Positions 36,755 to 48,420 of a stretch of 64,000 nucleotides of DNA are shown piece after piece. Source of the DNA: Astropecten irregularis (Eukaryota; Echinodermata; Asteroidea; Paxillosida; Astropectinidae); the NCBI GenBank assembly GCA_963971285.1, contig OZ020260.1, forward strand, positions 13,426,798 through 13,490,797, read 5' to 3'. The notes under the pieces are model-generated. The model did no database searches. It had not been told where the DNA came from and was given only the letters and a program-made list of their open reading frames with translations. Each line of letters begins with the position of its first letter. The stretch's first letter is position 1. A program made the translations under genes and the position numbers.

Positions 36755-37569
36755 TAATGATCATAAAATAATGCTTTAATGTATTAGTATCAAATATCAA
36801 AATATGTTACCTTTTCAACAAAAATCGGTGTCTGTATAACAGACTGGTAGGGAGTTTATGCCTTAACGTATGGCAGGCACAAAGGGGCGTGGTTGTGAAA
36901 TATGATTAATTGATTGAAAAGTATGATTTAATATCTTTATCTTTTTATAAACATCTTTTTAAAAAGATTACATAACCTTCCAAACTTTGTTCCCCTTGAG
37001 GAAACTATTTGCCTTTTCAATCATTTCACACAAGAATAAAAATAGCAACGTAACATCTTTTTGTTCCTGGGAAGTTTTTTCAAAGTGACATAAACTTCGC
37101 CTTGCATTATTTTCATGGCATGGTGCACGCCCACTACATAACACAGGTAGCACGGTCGCGTCTATATTTCGAGAGGGGTGTTATTTTTTTCCAATCATTG
37201 CAAAACTTTTTCATTCTAGTGTAATGTAATGTAATGTGAAGATTCGGTTTTATCCGCTACGTTGATTGTTATGAAAAGGCCGCCTTGCGGGTGACTGCAC
37301 AACAAAAATTCCCCCTTGAAATTTATGGAGCAATCCAAAAATCAAAATGCCAATCATATCACGGTTGGCATAAAACATACAAAGCAAAAGATATTATTTC
37401 AAGGATTACAATATACCCATAGAAAATACCAGAAGAAAAAAAAAAAATTCTGTTTCTCGTAGTAACAGTTGGTTTGCGAGGGTTTTTTGTTTTTATTAAA
37501 CCAAATGATACAAAATATGTCAAGAAACTAACTTTCAAATAGAAGATGTATTTTTTTTTCCAATCAGAA

Positions 37570-37713
37570 ACCCGGGCTGAATTTCACAAAATACCGAGAT
37601 TAATCTTAAGATGAGTTGTTAATATCACCAAAGTGATTTGTTATTGTGATATCACAATAAGGATTGATTTGCATTTAAGATTAATCAAAGCAAATTGTTA
37701 AATCAACCCCTGG
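37570..37713. mobile_element. MITE family D (CTGAATTTCAC...GATTAATCTTAAG)
   Basis: GAATTTCACAAAATACCGAG, ATTAATCTTAAGATGAG at the left and AGATTAATC...TTGTTAAATCAACCCCTGG at the right form a hairpin around GATATCACAATAAGG. Confidence 0.65.
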
Positions 37714-38522
37714 CTCCTTATTTTAGTTATAAACACTCATAAAAAGAGTCATAATTACTGTTACTAAGGGCAACACTTAAAGATGAAATGAAAGAAAGAA
37801 TAGAGTACACTTCTTGTATATTCGATGTCTAGATACATAAAATGCATTATAATAATAAATAAAAACAAAAATATATAAATGTAGCTGGCAAAGAATCGGG
37901 GAGTATTATGCTGCTAAACTAAGGACAGCTTTTTATTATAAATTTATAACGGTAACATAGGCAATGTTGTTTTATGGAAGCGACTCTTCCAATCTTCCAG
38001 ATTTCAACAACACACAGCGGGCAATGGTAATAAACAAAAAATGGCAAATTTCAAAAATCTGCAGGATATTCAGAAAATGTGAAGTGTATGATATCACCAA
38101 ATTTCAGATTGAATCAATTTACTGTAACAATTATTTTTTTCAGACTTCAAAGTGCCGTGAGCTTGCGACAAGGAAATCTCGCAAAAAGAAAGCTTTAGCA
38201 AAATGCAAAATGTTTAGAGACAAAAATGAAACGAATATGAAAATTATTTTCAATAACAAGTATTAATTTTCAGGTCATCTTTTATAAACAAACTGATATG
38301 CTGCATGAATGAAATCATTCCTAATACAAAGCAATCTTATTCTATCTAGTAGCACATTTTAGTTAACTTCTACTTGAAATTCGAGCTGCCACCAAATTAA
38401 CTTTGCCTTCCAAATACCGAAAGTAAATTACTCTGCGTAAGTGCGGATTATCAACAGAGATATTTAGTCATGTGATATAAATTGGTAGTTCTGATTGGCC
38501 AGGCCCACAATCCTTTGTTCAA

Positions 38523-40499
38523 TCACTTTTTACCCCAATCTGTGGCAAAGAACCAGATTTCGTTGTGTCGACCCTTGAGGATAAAAGGACTGTCGTATCC
38601 AGCGTTGTAGTAGGTTGATGTGTCGTACGGCTGGCTTGAATTTAGAGCAGCTGCAAGTGCTGCGGCCTCTTTCACAATGAGCTCATCCTTGGAGTAGCCG
38701 GGATAAACCCTGGAGAGAAACAGCAAAATTAGATAAAACGGCATACAACGACGGTGAACGGCACACGACAAGAACAAGTTTAAAGGTAATATCATACTTT
38801 GGATTTTGTCAAAGAAATGCAGATTCATGTGCAAAAGTATCAAGAAAGATACAGTAACAGTCATCTGTGAAACTCCCAGTCCCATGTGGTACCCACTTTT
38901 TGAGAAAATAGTGAAAAATGAACACGGAAAAAAGGAGGGCTTAAGAGTTGGTTTTTGAAAATTTAACAAAAGCATCAACCAAAACTCTACCAAAAAAATA
39001 CACGAGCTGTTCATCAGATATGATATCAGATATGATCAGCCTATGCTTCTCACCTCACGAAAACCTTGTGTGGACCGAGGGATGACAGAAAAAGCTCGGA
39101 ATTGGTTGGCTTGGGCGTGTTCTTTTGGAACTCGAAGGGAACAAAGAACGAAAAGGTGAAGTTTGTCGCGCAAACTGGTCCTTTACCGGGAAGGAAGCTG
39201 TTTATCACCGGAACGGTCATTGGAATCTTGACCTCTGCATTTGGAGGAAAATAAATAATCAATAAAATGACGCAATGACGATTCCACAAAGATTTTAATG
39301 GAAATTTACCATCCACTTCAGTTAACTTCAACACACCCATCATTAGATTTAGGTGCACTGTTGACCATTCCAAGCCATAGACGGGGGCCAATTTCAGAGC
39401 AGCTAAGCACCAATATTTGCTTAAGCACCCAAAACCTTGGTATATAAAATCAGTATGCCAGCCAAAACTCCTTGTGAATGTTATGCTCAGTAAACAATGG
39501 CCGAATACAAGTCAAAAGCAGTAAACATCACATGAAAATTTGGTTGGTATATCCTGTCTGATCAAGGAAGACTTTTCATGTTTAAGCAAATTTTGCGCTT
39601 TAAGCAGCTCCATGAAATTGGCCCCAGAAGACCAGAGAGCAGGCCCCAAGGAGGCAGTCATGGGTCTTTTTGGCTCAACCCACCCTGGGAGGTTGGGACA
39701 AATACTGCAATGTTTCATTCTGGAAAAATTTGAGGACAATTCTTCAGGCAAAATTCTAAGTGAGGTTATGCTGACAAATGGGACAATGGAAAATGGAAAT
39801 GAACCGAAAATTGTGAAGTTAATGGGCGATTTCACTCACTTTGATCATTTTCTCCCTGGATGTACTCAAATAACTTCATGAAAGCCAGTTCCGATGCCTC
39901 TTGAAAATTGACTCCGAGAATGGATGTGCTGACCCAGGCCGAGGGCTCATAGAGTCGGATTGAATAGTCCTAAAAAATCAACACAATGAATACAACATAA
40001 ATATCAGACTAATAATCTACGAATCTACGAATCGGACATAAACATTATGAGGTAGCCAGTATTTTTTTTCAATGCAGCTACGAAATTTTGAATTGTGAGT
40101 AATTTTGAATTGTAAAAAACTTTACAATTTAAAAGATTAATTAAGAAAAATGTACAATTAAAAAAAAATGTAAAATGTTTGAAACTTGTAAATGCTGGAA
40201 AAAGGTTACAATTTTGAAAAATTTAAAATTCTAACAAATTTAAAATCATTGAAAATTAAAAAAACAAAAAATGAAAATCTTTGTAAAAAATGTAAAAAAG
40301 AAAAAAAAAAAGATTTTTGAAATTTTGAAAAATTGAAATTGAAATTCACCTTGGATGTGTATGTTTCTTTGAATTTGGGGCATTCCAGCTCTTTGCAGAA
40401 GGTTGCCGCTTTGGCAACTCTACCTTTGATGGAGAAACAGCAGCATACACTGAGCATCGCTGCGGCAAACAGCAAGATGGAGATTCTTGCGGCTGCCAT
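38523..40499 (-). CDS. HEBP2-like: secreted single-domain SOUL heme-binding protein
   Basis: SOUL-family protein; relatives bind heme or other tetrapyrroles. Coding exons: 40350-40499, 39840-39969, 39054-39234, 38523-38709, phases 0, 1 and 2, giving 215 residues (human HEBP2 is 205). The first about 22 residues form a signal peptide with a hydrophobic core (ISILLFAAAML then Cys-rich), so the protein should be secreted or lumenal. Then CKELECPKF, YSIRLYEPSAWVST, FMKLFEYIQGEN, IPMTVPVINSFLPG, FTFSFFVP, and the C-terminal YYNAGYDSPF...RHNEIWF typical of the family. An acceptor just upstream of the ATG (ending about 40518) and a donor at 41095 indicate a spliced 5' UTR. The neighbour at 41438 is a paralogue on the other strand with the same intron phases. 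Confidence 0.94.
38780..38935. mobile_element. truncated MITE family A
   Basis: Left half only: TAAAGGTAATATCATACTTT to CCCACTTTTTGAGAAAATAG. It lies in the last intron of the secreted SOUL gene. Confidence 0.8.
39383..39625. mobile_element. MITE family B, long subfamily
   Basis: GGGGGCCAATTTCAGAGCAG left, CATGAAATTGGCCCC right. It lies in a SOUL gene intron. Confidence 0.85.
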
Positions 40500-40617
40500 T
40501 TTGTTATCCAATGAACTGCAGGAAAAGAATAATATCTTCATATTATTTTCATACAAATAAATAGGTTCACCGACAATATTGGTTTTTAATGTTACATCAG
40601 CGTTTGCCTCATAAGTC

Positions 40618-40858
40618 ATTTAAGGTATAACACAAAATTGGTAAAGGTCAGATAACAGCATAATCACAGCACAATTGAACTGGTTTCGGTCGTTGTTTCA
40701 CTAATTTCTTGACAAATACACTATTTCAGGCGGAGAAATTTTAAAAGTAGGCTTTGTTTCTACCAGCCCCATCTTACCCTGAAAGTGAAAGTTCTACCGG
40801 TATGTAAATCTGTGAACATTTATGTTTGGGTATGTTAACAATCCAATACTGTACCTTA
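40618..40858. mobile_element. diverged MITE family A'
   Basis: TTTAAGGTATAACACAAAATTGG left and AACAATCCAATACTGTACCTTAAA right. It lies in the 5' UTR intron of the secreted SOUL gene. Confidence 0.65.
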
Positions 40859-41094
40859 AAAACTTAAAAACCTTTACTTTAACTAATAAAAGATCGATCA
40901 TGTCAACATCGTAAAGAAGGAAGTAATATGAGCTCCGAGTAATAAACTGCCAAGCTAGTCTAGTCTTCAATTCTTCGTTTACCATGGTTTACCTAAGCCA
41001 TAGCCTCGCTACACTAACAATTATTCAACCTCCATAATAATACGTTCCTTAATTGCATGTACTTTGCACCATAATAATATCGCTTAAGACTTAC

Positions 41095-41140
41095 CTGTAA
41101 CACAAATCTCAACGATGAAGATGAGGTCTGGAGACTTTCA
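41095..41140 (-). other. probable 5' noncoding exon of the secreted SOUL gene
   Basis: A consensus donor (ACAG|GTAAGTC, exon end at 41095) lies about 0.6 kb upstream of the minus-strand SOUL start codon, and an acceptor TTTTCCTGCAG ends at 40519. The pair fits a 5' UTR intron. The transcription start is not visible, so the outer limit given is arbitrary. Confidence 0.5.
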
Positions 41141-41437
41141 CTGCGATGTATCTGCCTTATCTTGCGGTGTGCAAATAAAAACTGTACACAAACAGCGAGG
41201 ATTACGTCCTCACACGGAGCTATACGGTAAACTGTTATAGTGTAATCTGGAGCAAGTACGTATACAGTTATATCACTTCATCACGTGTTCAAACACACAG
41301 GCCATGTGTGTCAATGAACCCTGTTATATAACTCGTAGGGGGCGGGGCCAACTGATTGTAGTACTACAGTGCTGTGCACCTGCTAAAGTATCTGTGCTGT
41401 ATAATAGTGTCTGCTGATATTTATAGTCTATTCACAG
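41140..41437. promoter_or_regulatory. divergent promoter region between two SOUL genes
   Basis: This is the stretch between the probable 5' exon of the minus SOUL gene and the ATG of the plus SOUL gene. A TATATAA-like run (GTTATATAACTC) lies near 41324-41335, about 100 bases before the plus ATG. That, and the head-to-head layout, are the only evidence for promoter function. Confidence 0.4.
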
Positions 41438-44400
41438 ATGATCGGACTTCAGAAACTGGCTAGCTTCTCGTCAACATCATCACGTTTACTGAATCGGTAA
41501 GGTTCTTGTCATCGATTTTTCTTCATTTCTTATCAGTCCAATTACGAGTTTTGCAATGGTGCTAGGAAGCTGTAATGTGGCACGATTGTTCATGATCGTA
41601 GTGTTGTGCAACATGGCATGGCTGCATTTGTTTACTTATTAATCATTCGCAATGTGTACTTTCCTTCCTCCATGATTTATGAACAGCACTTGTGCTCTGT
41701 TTATGTTCACCATAGCTAGCTGTGTACACTCACCTCACCATGGTACACCAATTATATCGTGGTATTTATTTTATACTAGGGAGAATAGGTGAAAAAGACG
41801 CAGCATCCATTTATGTTGATTGGTGATGTGGGAATTGTGTACACGGAGGAATAATTCCTCATAAGTGCCCGGTTCCTGGCTATACACTTAAATGTTGCAG
41901 TTGTTCAGCCTAAAATACATCCTTCAGCCTTCGATAAAGATCCTGGGAAAGAATTCCACTGACGGCCATCTCACTATGTGCACAAACCTAGAGGGACCAA
42001 CAGAGGGCGTTTTGATAAAAATGGCTAATGCTGCATTGGAAGTGTATAATTGTAGGTCAAAAAAACCTGAAAATCTCACTTTGTAGATAAGCTACACCAG
42101 TTTTCACTCCTGAGATTGAAGTTCATCATGACTTGCATCAAATAAGTTAACTCTTGGAGGAAATAACCCTGTTTCCGTCATGGCCGTCAGTGGAATTCTT
42201 TCCGTTCCGAGCTATACACTTTAATGTTGCACTTGTTCAACCTAAAATACATCCTTCAGCCTTCGATAAAGATCCTGCTACTGCTATAGGATCGAAACAT
42301 GTTAGGCCCTCCTACCTCCAAGCATTATAAATTTCAGGTCATTATTTTGGCTGATGAGTAGTTTGCAGCAGTTAATTACTTGTACAAAGTTCTATAGTTA
42401 TACTTTGGAACCACTTGTACACAATTACCAGTGATGTGGTGTTGAAAAGTTTGTATGTATCTTCATTTAAATGACCCAAGCTTTACCAAGAACATTTTTT
42501 TCCTGTTTGGCCGGTGAACTAGCCTGCCCCATACCTTGTCTAGCCACGGAGGAAGGATGGTCTAGATGATGTTCAAAGATCCTAAAGTAAAGTGTGGTAG
42601 AACTACTATATAGTTTAAAGTGGCATCACATGGTGGTATATCCTTGCAGAAGGATATAATTCAGGCTCGACAACAATCTTTATTGGCAATTATTAATAAG
42701 CTAACTTCTAAGCTAACTAACTAAGTTGTTGTGATTGTAGAAAGCCCGAACTCAAGATGTTTGCAGCAATTAAGAGCCTTGTGGGTGATCTGGAGACCCC
42801 ACACTACACAGTGGAAAACCAGTCTAAAGACCCCAAAAAGGTGGGTATCATAATTTGGGACAGATTTTAACACTTTTATCATTACCGTTCATGTACCGTT
42901 CCCAGGTTGAAGCATTGCTGCGCGTATCATTGAAACCATCCCTGGGGTATGGCGGTGTGTGCGTGGTTTCATGGCTTCTGACTGCCAAACGAACAAAGAT
43001 AATTGACTATTTGGGTCACCACCAACGTAGGGCTGGATGGCTCAGTTGGTAGGGCGCCTGTACGGTATTTAGGAGGTCGCTGGTTCAAATCCTGCTCCAG
43101 TCAAATTTTCTTTGTTCACTTTTCAATGACTTTTATTATTATTTAAAAAACTGTGGCATTTGGTAAGAACCTATGTCATATGAAAGACTTGTTGTATAAT
43201 AAAAATTAAAAGGTACTATCATACTTTTTTGATGGTAGAAACGTACTGTTAATATTTTTTCTGCCTGAAATGCTGTATTAATCCAGAAAAGAGTAAAACC
43301 AATGACCAAAAACAATTTGATCTTTTAAAGATCAAAAATAAAATGGTGAAATGATTTTAAAAAAACTCTGGGTGTTTTTCATTGTTTTCTCAAAAAGTGG
43401 GCACCGTATGGGACTGAAAATTGCATTGTTGACTGTTACCGTATCTTCCTTGATATTTTTGCGCATGAATATGCATTTCTTTGACTAAAACCAAAGTATG
43501 ATACTACCTTTATGTTTGATTACAAAAGTTGTCAATTTTGTATAATTTTGTATATGATGTATGTATTCTCACTATTCTGCTGAGATTTTTATTAAAGCAA
43601 TTTATATGCCGATCCATCATTGGCCTTTCTTATTCCTGCTCCTACTACCAATACCCACAGCCTCCACCACCGTATGAAGTGCGGAACTATGTAGAGTCCA
43701 CCTGGGTGACCACATCGGAAATGACCATTGAAGAGCCCTCAGACAAGAACAAGAAGAGCACCAGTGTAATGTTCTTCAAACTCTTTGACTACATCTCAGG
43801 CAAGAACGTTAAAGGTGAGTGCATTATTGCTGTACGGGCCTAGACCAGGTCTCAAGAGGGTACGTATCAACACTCTTCGCAATGACTGATGCTACCTTGA
43901 GATGCCACTGGCATGCGAGTCGAAGAACAGTCTGCAGTTTGAAGATGGACTTCCATGACCACCACCCTCTTTAAACCCTCCAGTTCCCCTCTTTCCAATG
44001 GCTGGCATTTGAGGGGACCTTTTTAGTCTAACGCTTTCATCAGCGGTTGTAGAAGACGAGTAGAAGACTCACACACGCTCAGAGTTGGACTAGGCTCCCA
44101 TGCTCAGAGGCAGTTAGAGGCTCAGAGCTCATACAAGTACCCATCTTCAACTATCATTCTGCCCCTAAAATTTTCACTTTCCAGCATGAATTATTTGATT
44201 CTCCCTGTTTTGTAGAACTTCATGTAACTCCATTTTATTTGTAAAGGTTTTAAAGCTAGAATTTTATTGGGTTTTTTTTGTGTTCTGGCAGATTTGCTCT
44301 GAATTTAAAGCAAAAATAAGCTCAGCAATAATTTGAGATTACTTGCAAAGATTTGTGCTTAACATTAATTGTACACTATAGGTACAAAGCTATATAAGGA

Positions 44401-45340
44401 GACTCTGATGAAACTTCATCATGTTGCGAGTGTACCACTCTGGAAGTTTAAAAGTCACCCATTTTAGGCCTTCATCATTCAGTGTTTAGTAAAAACCTTA
44501 AAACCTACCTCGATTTTCTTCTGCAGAACAAAAAATTGAAATGACCGTTCCGGTGCTGAAGAAGATAACCCCTGGAGCCGGGCCCTTCTGTAAAACGGAA
44601 AAGGACATGTCATTCTACGTCACCAAAGAATTTCAAGGGTCACCCCCTGAACCATCAGCGGAAGATGTCTACGTGACACAACTTCCAGCTCATCGGGTTG
44701 TTGTCAAGTGAGTTGAAGACATTAATTGCTGAAAGGAAAAAAAGAGAATGGAATTTGGAGTGTGATAGGAAGAGATACTCTCTGAGTATTTTAATTAAGG
44801 CTAGTTCTATTGTCTTGGTATCTCAACGTTTTTCCTGTGTAGCGAAGACCTAGACCTAGCTCTAGATAACAGATGCAGCCTCAGTTTGTTACCATTTTCT
44901 CAAAATGGCACAATGAGCTCAACCTATCCAATTTGAAACATTAGGTCAGAGTGCAAGTACTGTTCTGTGACTATTTTGGTAGGTGATGTAAATTATGTAA
45001 ACTTGTAATCTTTTGTACCACTATATCAGTCTGAATGATTGTTAAAACCTTTCTCTTTGGTTTTGGTGGGGTGGATAGGACTTTTGGCGGTTACTCATCG
45101 GATGCAAAAGACATTGAAGAAGCATCTGCACTGGCTGACCTCGTGAAGGACAAGTACGAATTGGAGCAGAACTTCTTCTACACAGCCAGCTACAACAGTC
45201 CTTGGCGTGTAGTCGGGCGCCGCAACGAGGTCTGGTTCGTCATCAAGGGCGAGAAGGAGAACGGAACGACGAGTAGTTCACCCACAGAGACTGTCGCACC
45301 TACAGGGGGATCATCTGTTGATGAGGCTTCAACCGAATAG
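41438..45340 (+). CDS. HEBP2-like: single-domain SOUL heme-binding protein, intracellular or mitochondrial form
   Basis: SOUL-family heme/tetrapyrrole-binding protein. Exons: 41438-41496, 42741-42840, 43661-43814, 44527-44707, 45079-45340, phases 2, 0, 1 and 2, giving 251 residues. There is no signal peptide. The N-terminus MIGLQKLASFSSTSSRLLNR is basic and Ser-rich, which could be a mitochondrial presequence. A second Met (MFAAIKSL, exon 2) could give a shorter cytosolic form. The core is PPPPYEVRNYVESTWVTT, VMFFKLFDYISGKN, IEMTVPVLKKITPGAGP, MSFYVTKEFQG, FGGYS, FFYTASYNSPWRVVGRRNEVWF, followed by a 25-residue Ser/Thr/Glu-rich tail. The last three introns match those of the divergent gene at 38523-40499 in place and phase. 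Confidence 0.94.
41872..42277. mobile_element. 258-bp TIR element flanked by 74-bp direct repeats
   Basis: Element 41946-42203 has perfect 24-bp inverted ends (GGAAAGAATTCCACTGACGG then CCAT). The 74 bases on its left (41872-41945) recur, slightly changed, on its right (42204-42277). It lies in intron 1 of the plus SOUL gene. Confidence 0.85.
42890..43135 (+). mobile_element. near-complete tRNA-containing SINE
   Basis: Head (CCGTTCCCAGGTTGAAGCAT, TGGTTTCATGGCTTCTGACT), A box GGCTCAGTTGGTAGGG, B box GGTTCAAATCC, and a tail to CACTTTTCAATGACTT. Closest to the 15100 copy. Confidence 0.88.
43208..43513. mobile_element. MITE family A with an internal deletion
   Basis: AAAGGTACTATCATACTTTT at the left runs straight into GATGGTAGAAACGTAC; the right end AAAGTATGATACTACCTTTA is intact. 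Confidence 0.85.
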
Positions 45341-45818
45341 AGACGCTTAGGATTCGGTGCCCCTACAGATTTCATGGATTCATTCGTTCATTTGGATTAC
45401 TCTCATTCAAAAGTAAAAATACTTTGTGGGCTTTGAGAGTTGTTCTCTGAAGTAGAACTTGCTGAAATGCAGACCTATCCCTCATTTTTCTGACAGCATC
45501 CTCATGTGTGCAGCATTTTGGGTTAGCTTTTGGAGTAAACTTCATTAGTGCCATTTTTTAATTACTTGCAGGGAAGAGGTTTTGGGGAAAAAGGCTTTTG
45601 GTAATCATTGAAGTTTTGTATTCAATCTTGGCTATGGCAGTTCTGGTTTGTGTTTTTGTTGTTTATCAGAAATAATCCGCCGATGACCATGAAGGGAAAA
45701 CTAGTAAACTACTGAAGACAATAGTTAATTGAGACCAGTTTTATTTATAAAACAACATTATTTAAGTTTAAAACAGTAAAGAAAATGTTTCTGATTCCTG
45801 CTTGTATTTAACATGTAG

Positions 45819-45824
45819 AATAAA
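45819..45824 (+). terminator. possible poly-A signal of the plus SOUL gene
   Basis: First AATAAA after the stop at 45340. Others follow near 46106 and 46332, so the real 3' end is undecided. Confidence 0.35.
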
Positions 45825-46584
45825 AATGTGATGAATTAAAAATTGCAACATAATGATGTTAACATATTGTAACATACAGAATAAGATTTGATTAATTATA
45901 ATTGATAAATTGTGTTATATAATTATGTTTAAAAAGTCTGATATTTATGTGCTTCAGTGGTTAACCATGAAAGAAACAAACAGGGTATAATATAATTTTA
46001 TTTTGGGTTGTAAAGACCTATGTCACATTATGTGCACAATTAGTTGAAATCAAATTCCAAGCTGCCTAATGTGCTTTTTATTTGTCTTGGGCTTCATAAA
46101 AAAAGAAAATAAATTTGAAGAACTTAAAATGTAGTTTTTATACATGTAGGCCCCTATTGCATATTTGTACTTGTATCAAACAACTCGATCATAAAACTTA
46201 AGAAAATTTATGTCTGTGTTCAAGTTGTGTTTTGCAGATTTGTGTGTTATAAAAACACTCCGAGATGTACAAATTTCGAGACGATTTCCAATAATTTATT
46301 TAAAAGGAAGTAATGTTCTATGCAAGAATTGTAATAAATGATAATATCCTTTAAAACTGAATTGGAGTTTTGGTGTGTCATCTTTGTGTTCGATCGTGCA
46401 AAGCCAAATTTAAGTAGCATTGTTTCTCACGTTGCCCCGACTATTCACAGAGGTCAGTTCTCTCTAAAAGAGACATTTCAGACTCACCACATTGCCTGAA
46501 GTATTGCATTCGCATTTCACCCGAAGAATGAAGCAGGCTGGCCTCCATTTTTGAAGGAAAAGGGAAATTGTGACTTCAATTTCG

Positions 46585-46665
46585 AAGCGTTCTGTCGTCT
46601 GCTGGAACAACCTGCCTACTGATATTTGCACATCCACTGAGAGAATGGTTGCTGTGTAACTTAAG
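46585..46665 (+). mobile_element. possible retroelement ORF scrap
   Basis: A frame reads RSVVCWNNLPTDICTST, like the WNxLP motif near the end of many non-LTR retrotransposon ORFs. Too short to class. Confidence 0.35.
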
Positions 46666-46994
46666 CATTGAAAAGCAGTAGTGTACGTCAGGGTGCCATA
46701 CCATTGCCGATGCCGCTTTACTTGTGTATCCGTGCGCGAGATAAGAATGTAGTGCTGCTAGACGTCAATTTTGGGTCATTTTGGGGTCAAGTCATGTTGG
46801 CAAGTAAATGAAGAACAAACCCGAAGGCACGTTGTAGCTTTACAACTATTTCAAACTCGGTCGCAGTAGAAATAAAATGACATTTAATTGTAGTAATGAA
46901 CATTAACGCGGATGAATTGCACAGTTTGTGCGGTGAATTTGAGTTGTGATTTGCCGCACACAGCTAGGTATGTGCTGTGAACTCGCTAACAGTC

Positions 46995-47258
46995 GGGCGC
47001 CAATTTCATACTGAGAGCTGCTTAGGCACCAAAACGTAGTTGCTTAAGCACCAAAACCTTGGTAAATAAAATCAGTATGCCAACCAAAACTCATTGTGAA
47101 AGTTATGCTCAGCAAACAATGGCCGAATATATACAAGTCAAAGCAGTAAATGTCACAAGGAAATTTGGTTGGCAAACCTGTTTGATCACTGGCAAGGAAG
47201 ACTTTTCATGCTTAAGCAATTTGTTTTTTGCTTAAGCAGCTCTATGTAATTGGCCTCA
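46995..47258. mobile_element. MITE family B, long subfamily
   Basis: GGGCGCCAATTTCATACTG left, CTATGTAATTGGCC right. Confidence 0.85.
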
Positions 47259-48420
47259 GATATTGTTTCAAAACTATTCGGAATTGTAGCATAGGCCGAT
47301 GTGATGTTTCATTTAAGGCCACTTTAGTAATTACAGTACTAAAGGCTACAATGCGCTTGCTCAGTTATATTACCAAAAAGTTTCTAGGGCTACCAATGCA
47401 GAGAACATACCAGCAGCTTTACAATTTGACTGACCTATATAGCCAAAAATTGGCTATGCATAAAAGAGAATGAATTGAAACGGTCGTTATCATTTTTAAC
47501 ACCAGACCCGTAATTATAAAAGACAACTACCCAAAATATGCTGTTTAAAAATGCTTTCGTATTTATTAAACAGTTGTCAGAAGTAAGGAAATATATAAAT
47601 GGAAAAAGAGTACAAAACATGGCGTCATCTGTGTAAAATTATAAAATCATGAAAAAACTGCTGATACAGCTGCTGCTATTTAAGGTAAAGTATAAAAGCA
47701 CACACATGGGAACATGCCATCTTACAAAAATGCAAACCTAATTTCACAATCTTTAATTTTGCAGGCGATTTTGCTCAACAAAAAGCTCAGAGATTGGTGT
47801 GGACAAATGAGGACAGAACAGATGGGTTTACAGCAGTGCCATTATTATAAGCCAAAAAGAGCATTCACATAAATATTTACGTCTCAAAATTCATTCTTCA
47901 GCCCTTGCTCATTGTTATAATGTTAAATCCCAAACTTCCAAAGAAGTTTTGCTGCATCTCTTATGAGAGTGATCCTTTACAAGATGAAAACCAATATAAC
48001 TTGCCGGGTAGGCCTACATTTATGATTATCGCAGCGTTAGGCCTGATTGATTCAAGTTTCTTTTTGAATCTGACTTCATTTTACTTCATAGTACAATTCC
48101 TACAAAGCATTGTGCAATCCTTCAAAAGTCGAATGAAATCAGCTGAAATATTACTTTTTAACCATTAAGTATGTTCCCAACATTCCTCGATTTTGTACTT
48201 TGCTTTTCATGTATAAAATGGCAAAGATTTGCGGCGGGTGATTTTAAGCAATTAATCATTATATTTAACTGCAATGTGAAATATACTTGGTATAAACTGA
48301 AAAACTCTTTATAGTTATGCTTTCAAGTTATAACACATAATGTATTTTATATTTTTCAAAGCCAATCGTTAACTTCTAATACTGAAAGTTCAGCATGCAT
48401 TGGATTTTTAAGTCTAAACA

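Larger units (their letters stand above)
35639..38522. other. gap between GCLM start and the SOUL gene stop
   Basis: Holds the GCLM promoter side, the candidate exon at 36504-36754, a family D element at 37570-37713 and otherwise AT-rich sequence. No other coding evidence. Confidence 0.6.
45341..48420. other. gap between two convergent SOUL gene stops
   Basis: About 3 kb holding both 3' UTRs, a possible LINE scrap at 46590-46660, a family B MITE and AT-rich sequence. No exon evidence. Confidence 0.65.

Noticed and set aside
37964-38266. 100-codon plus-strand frame with Lys-rich end
   Set aside because: No similarity recognised, AT-rich, no splice context; chance frame.
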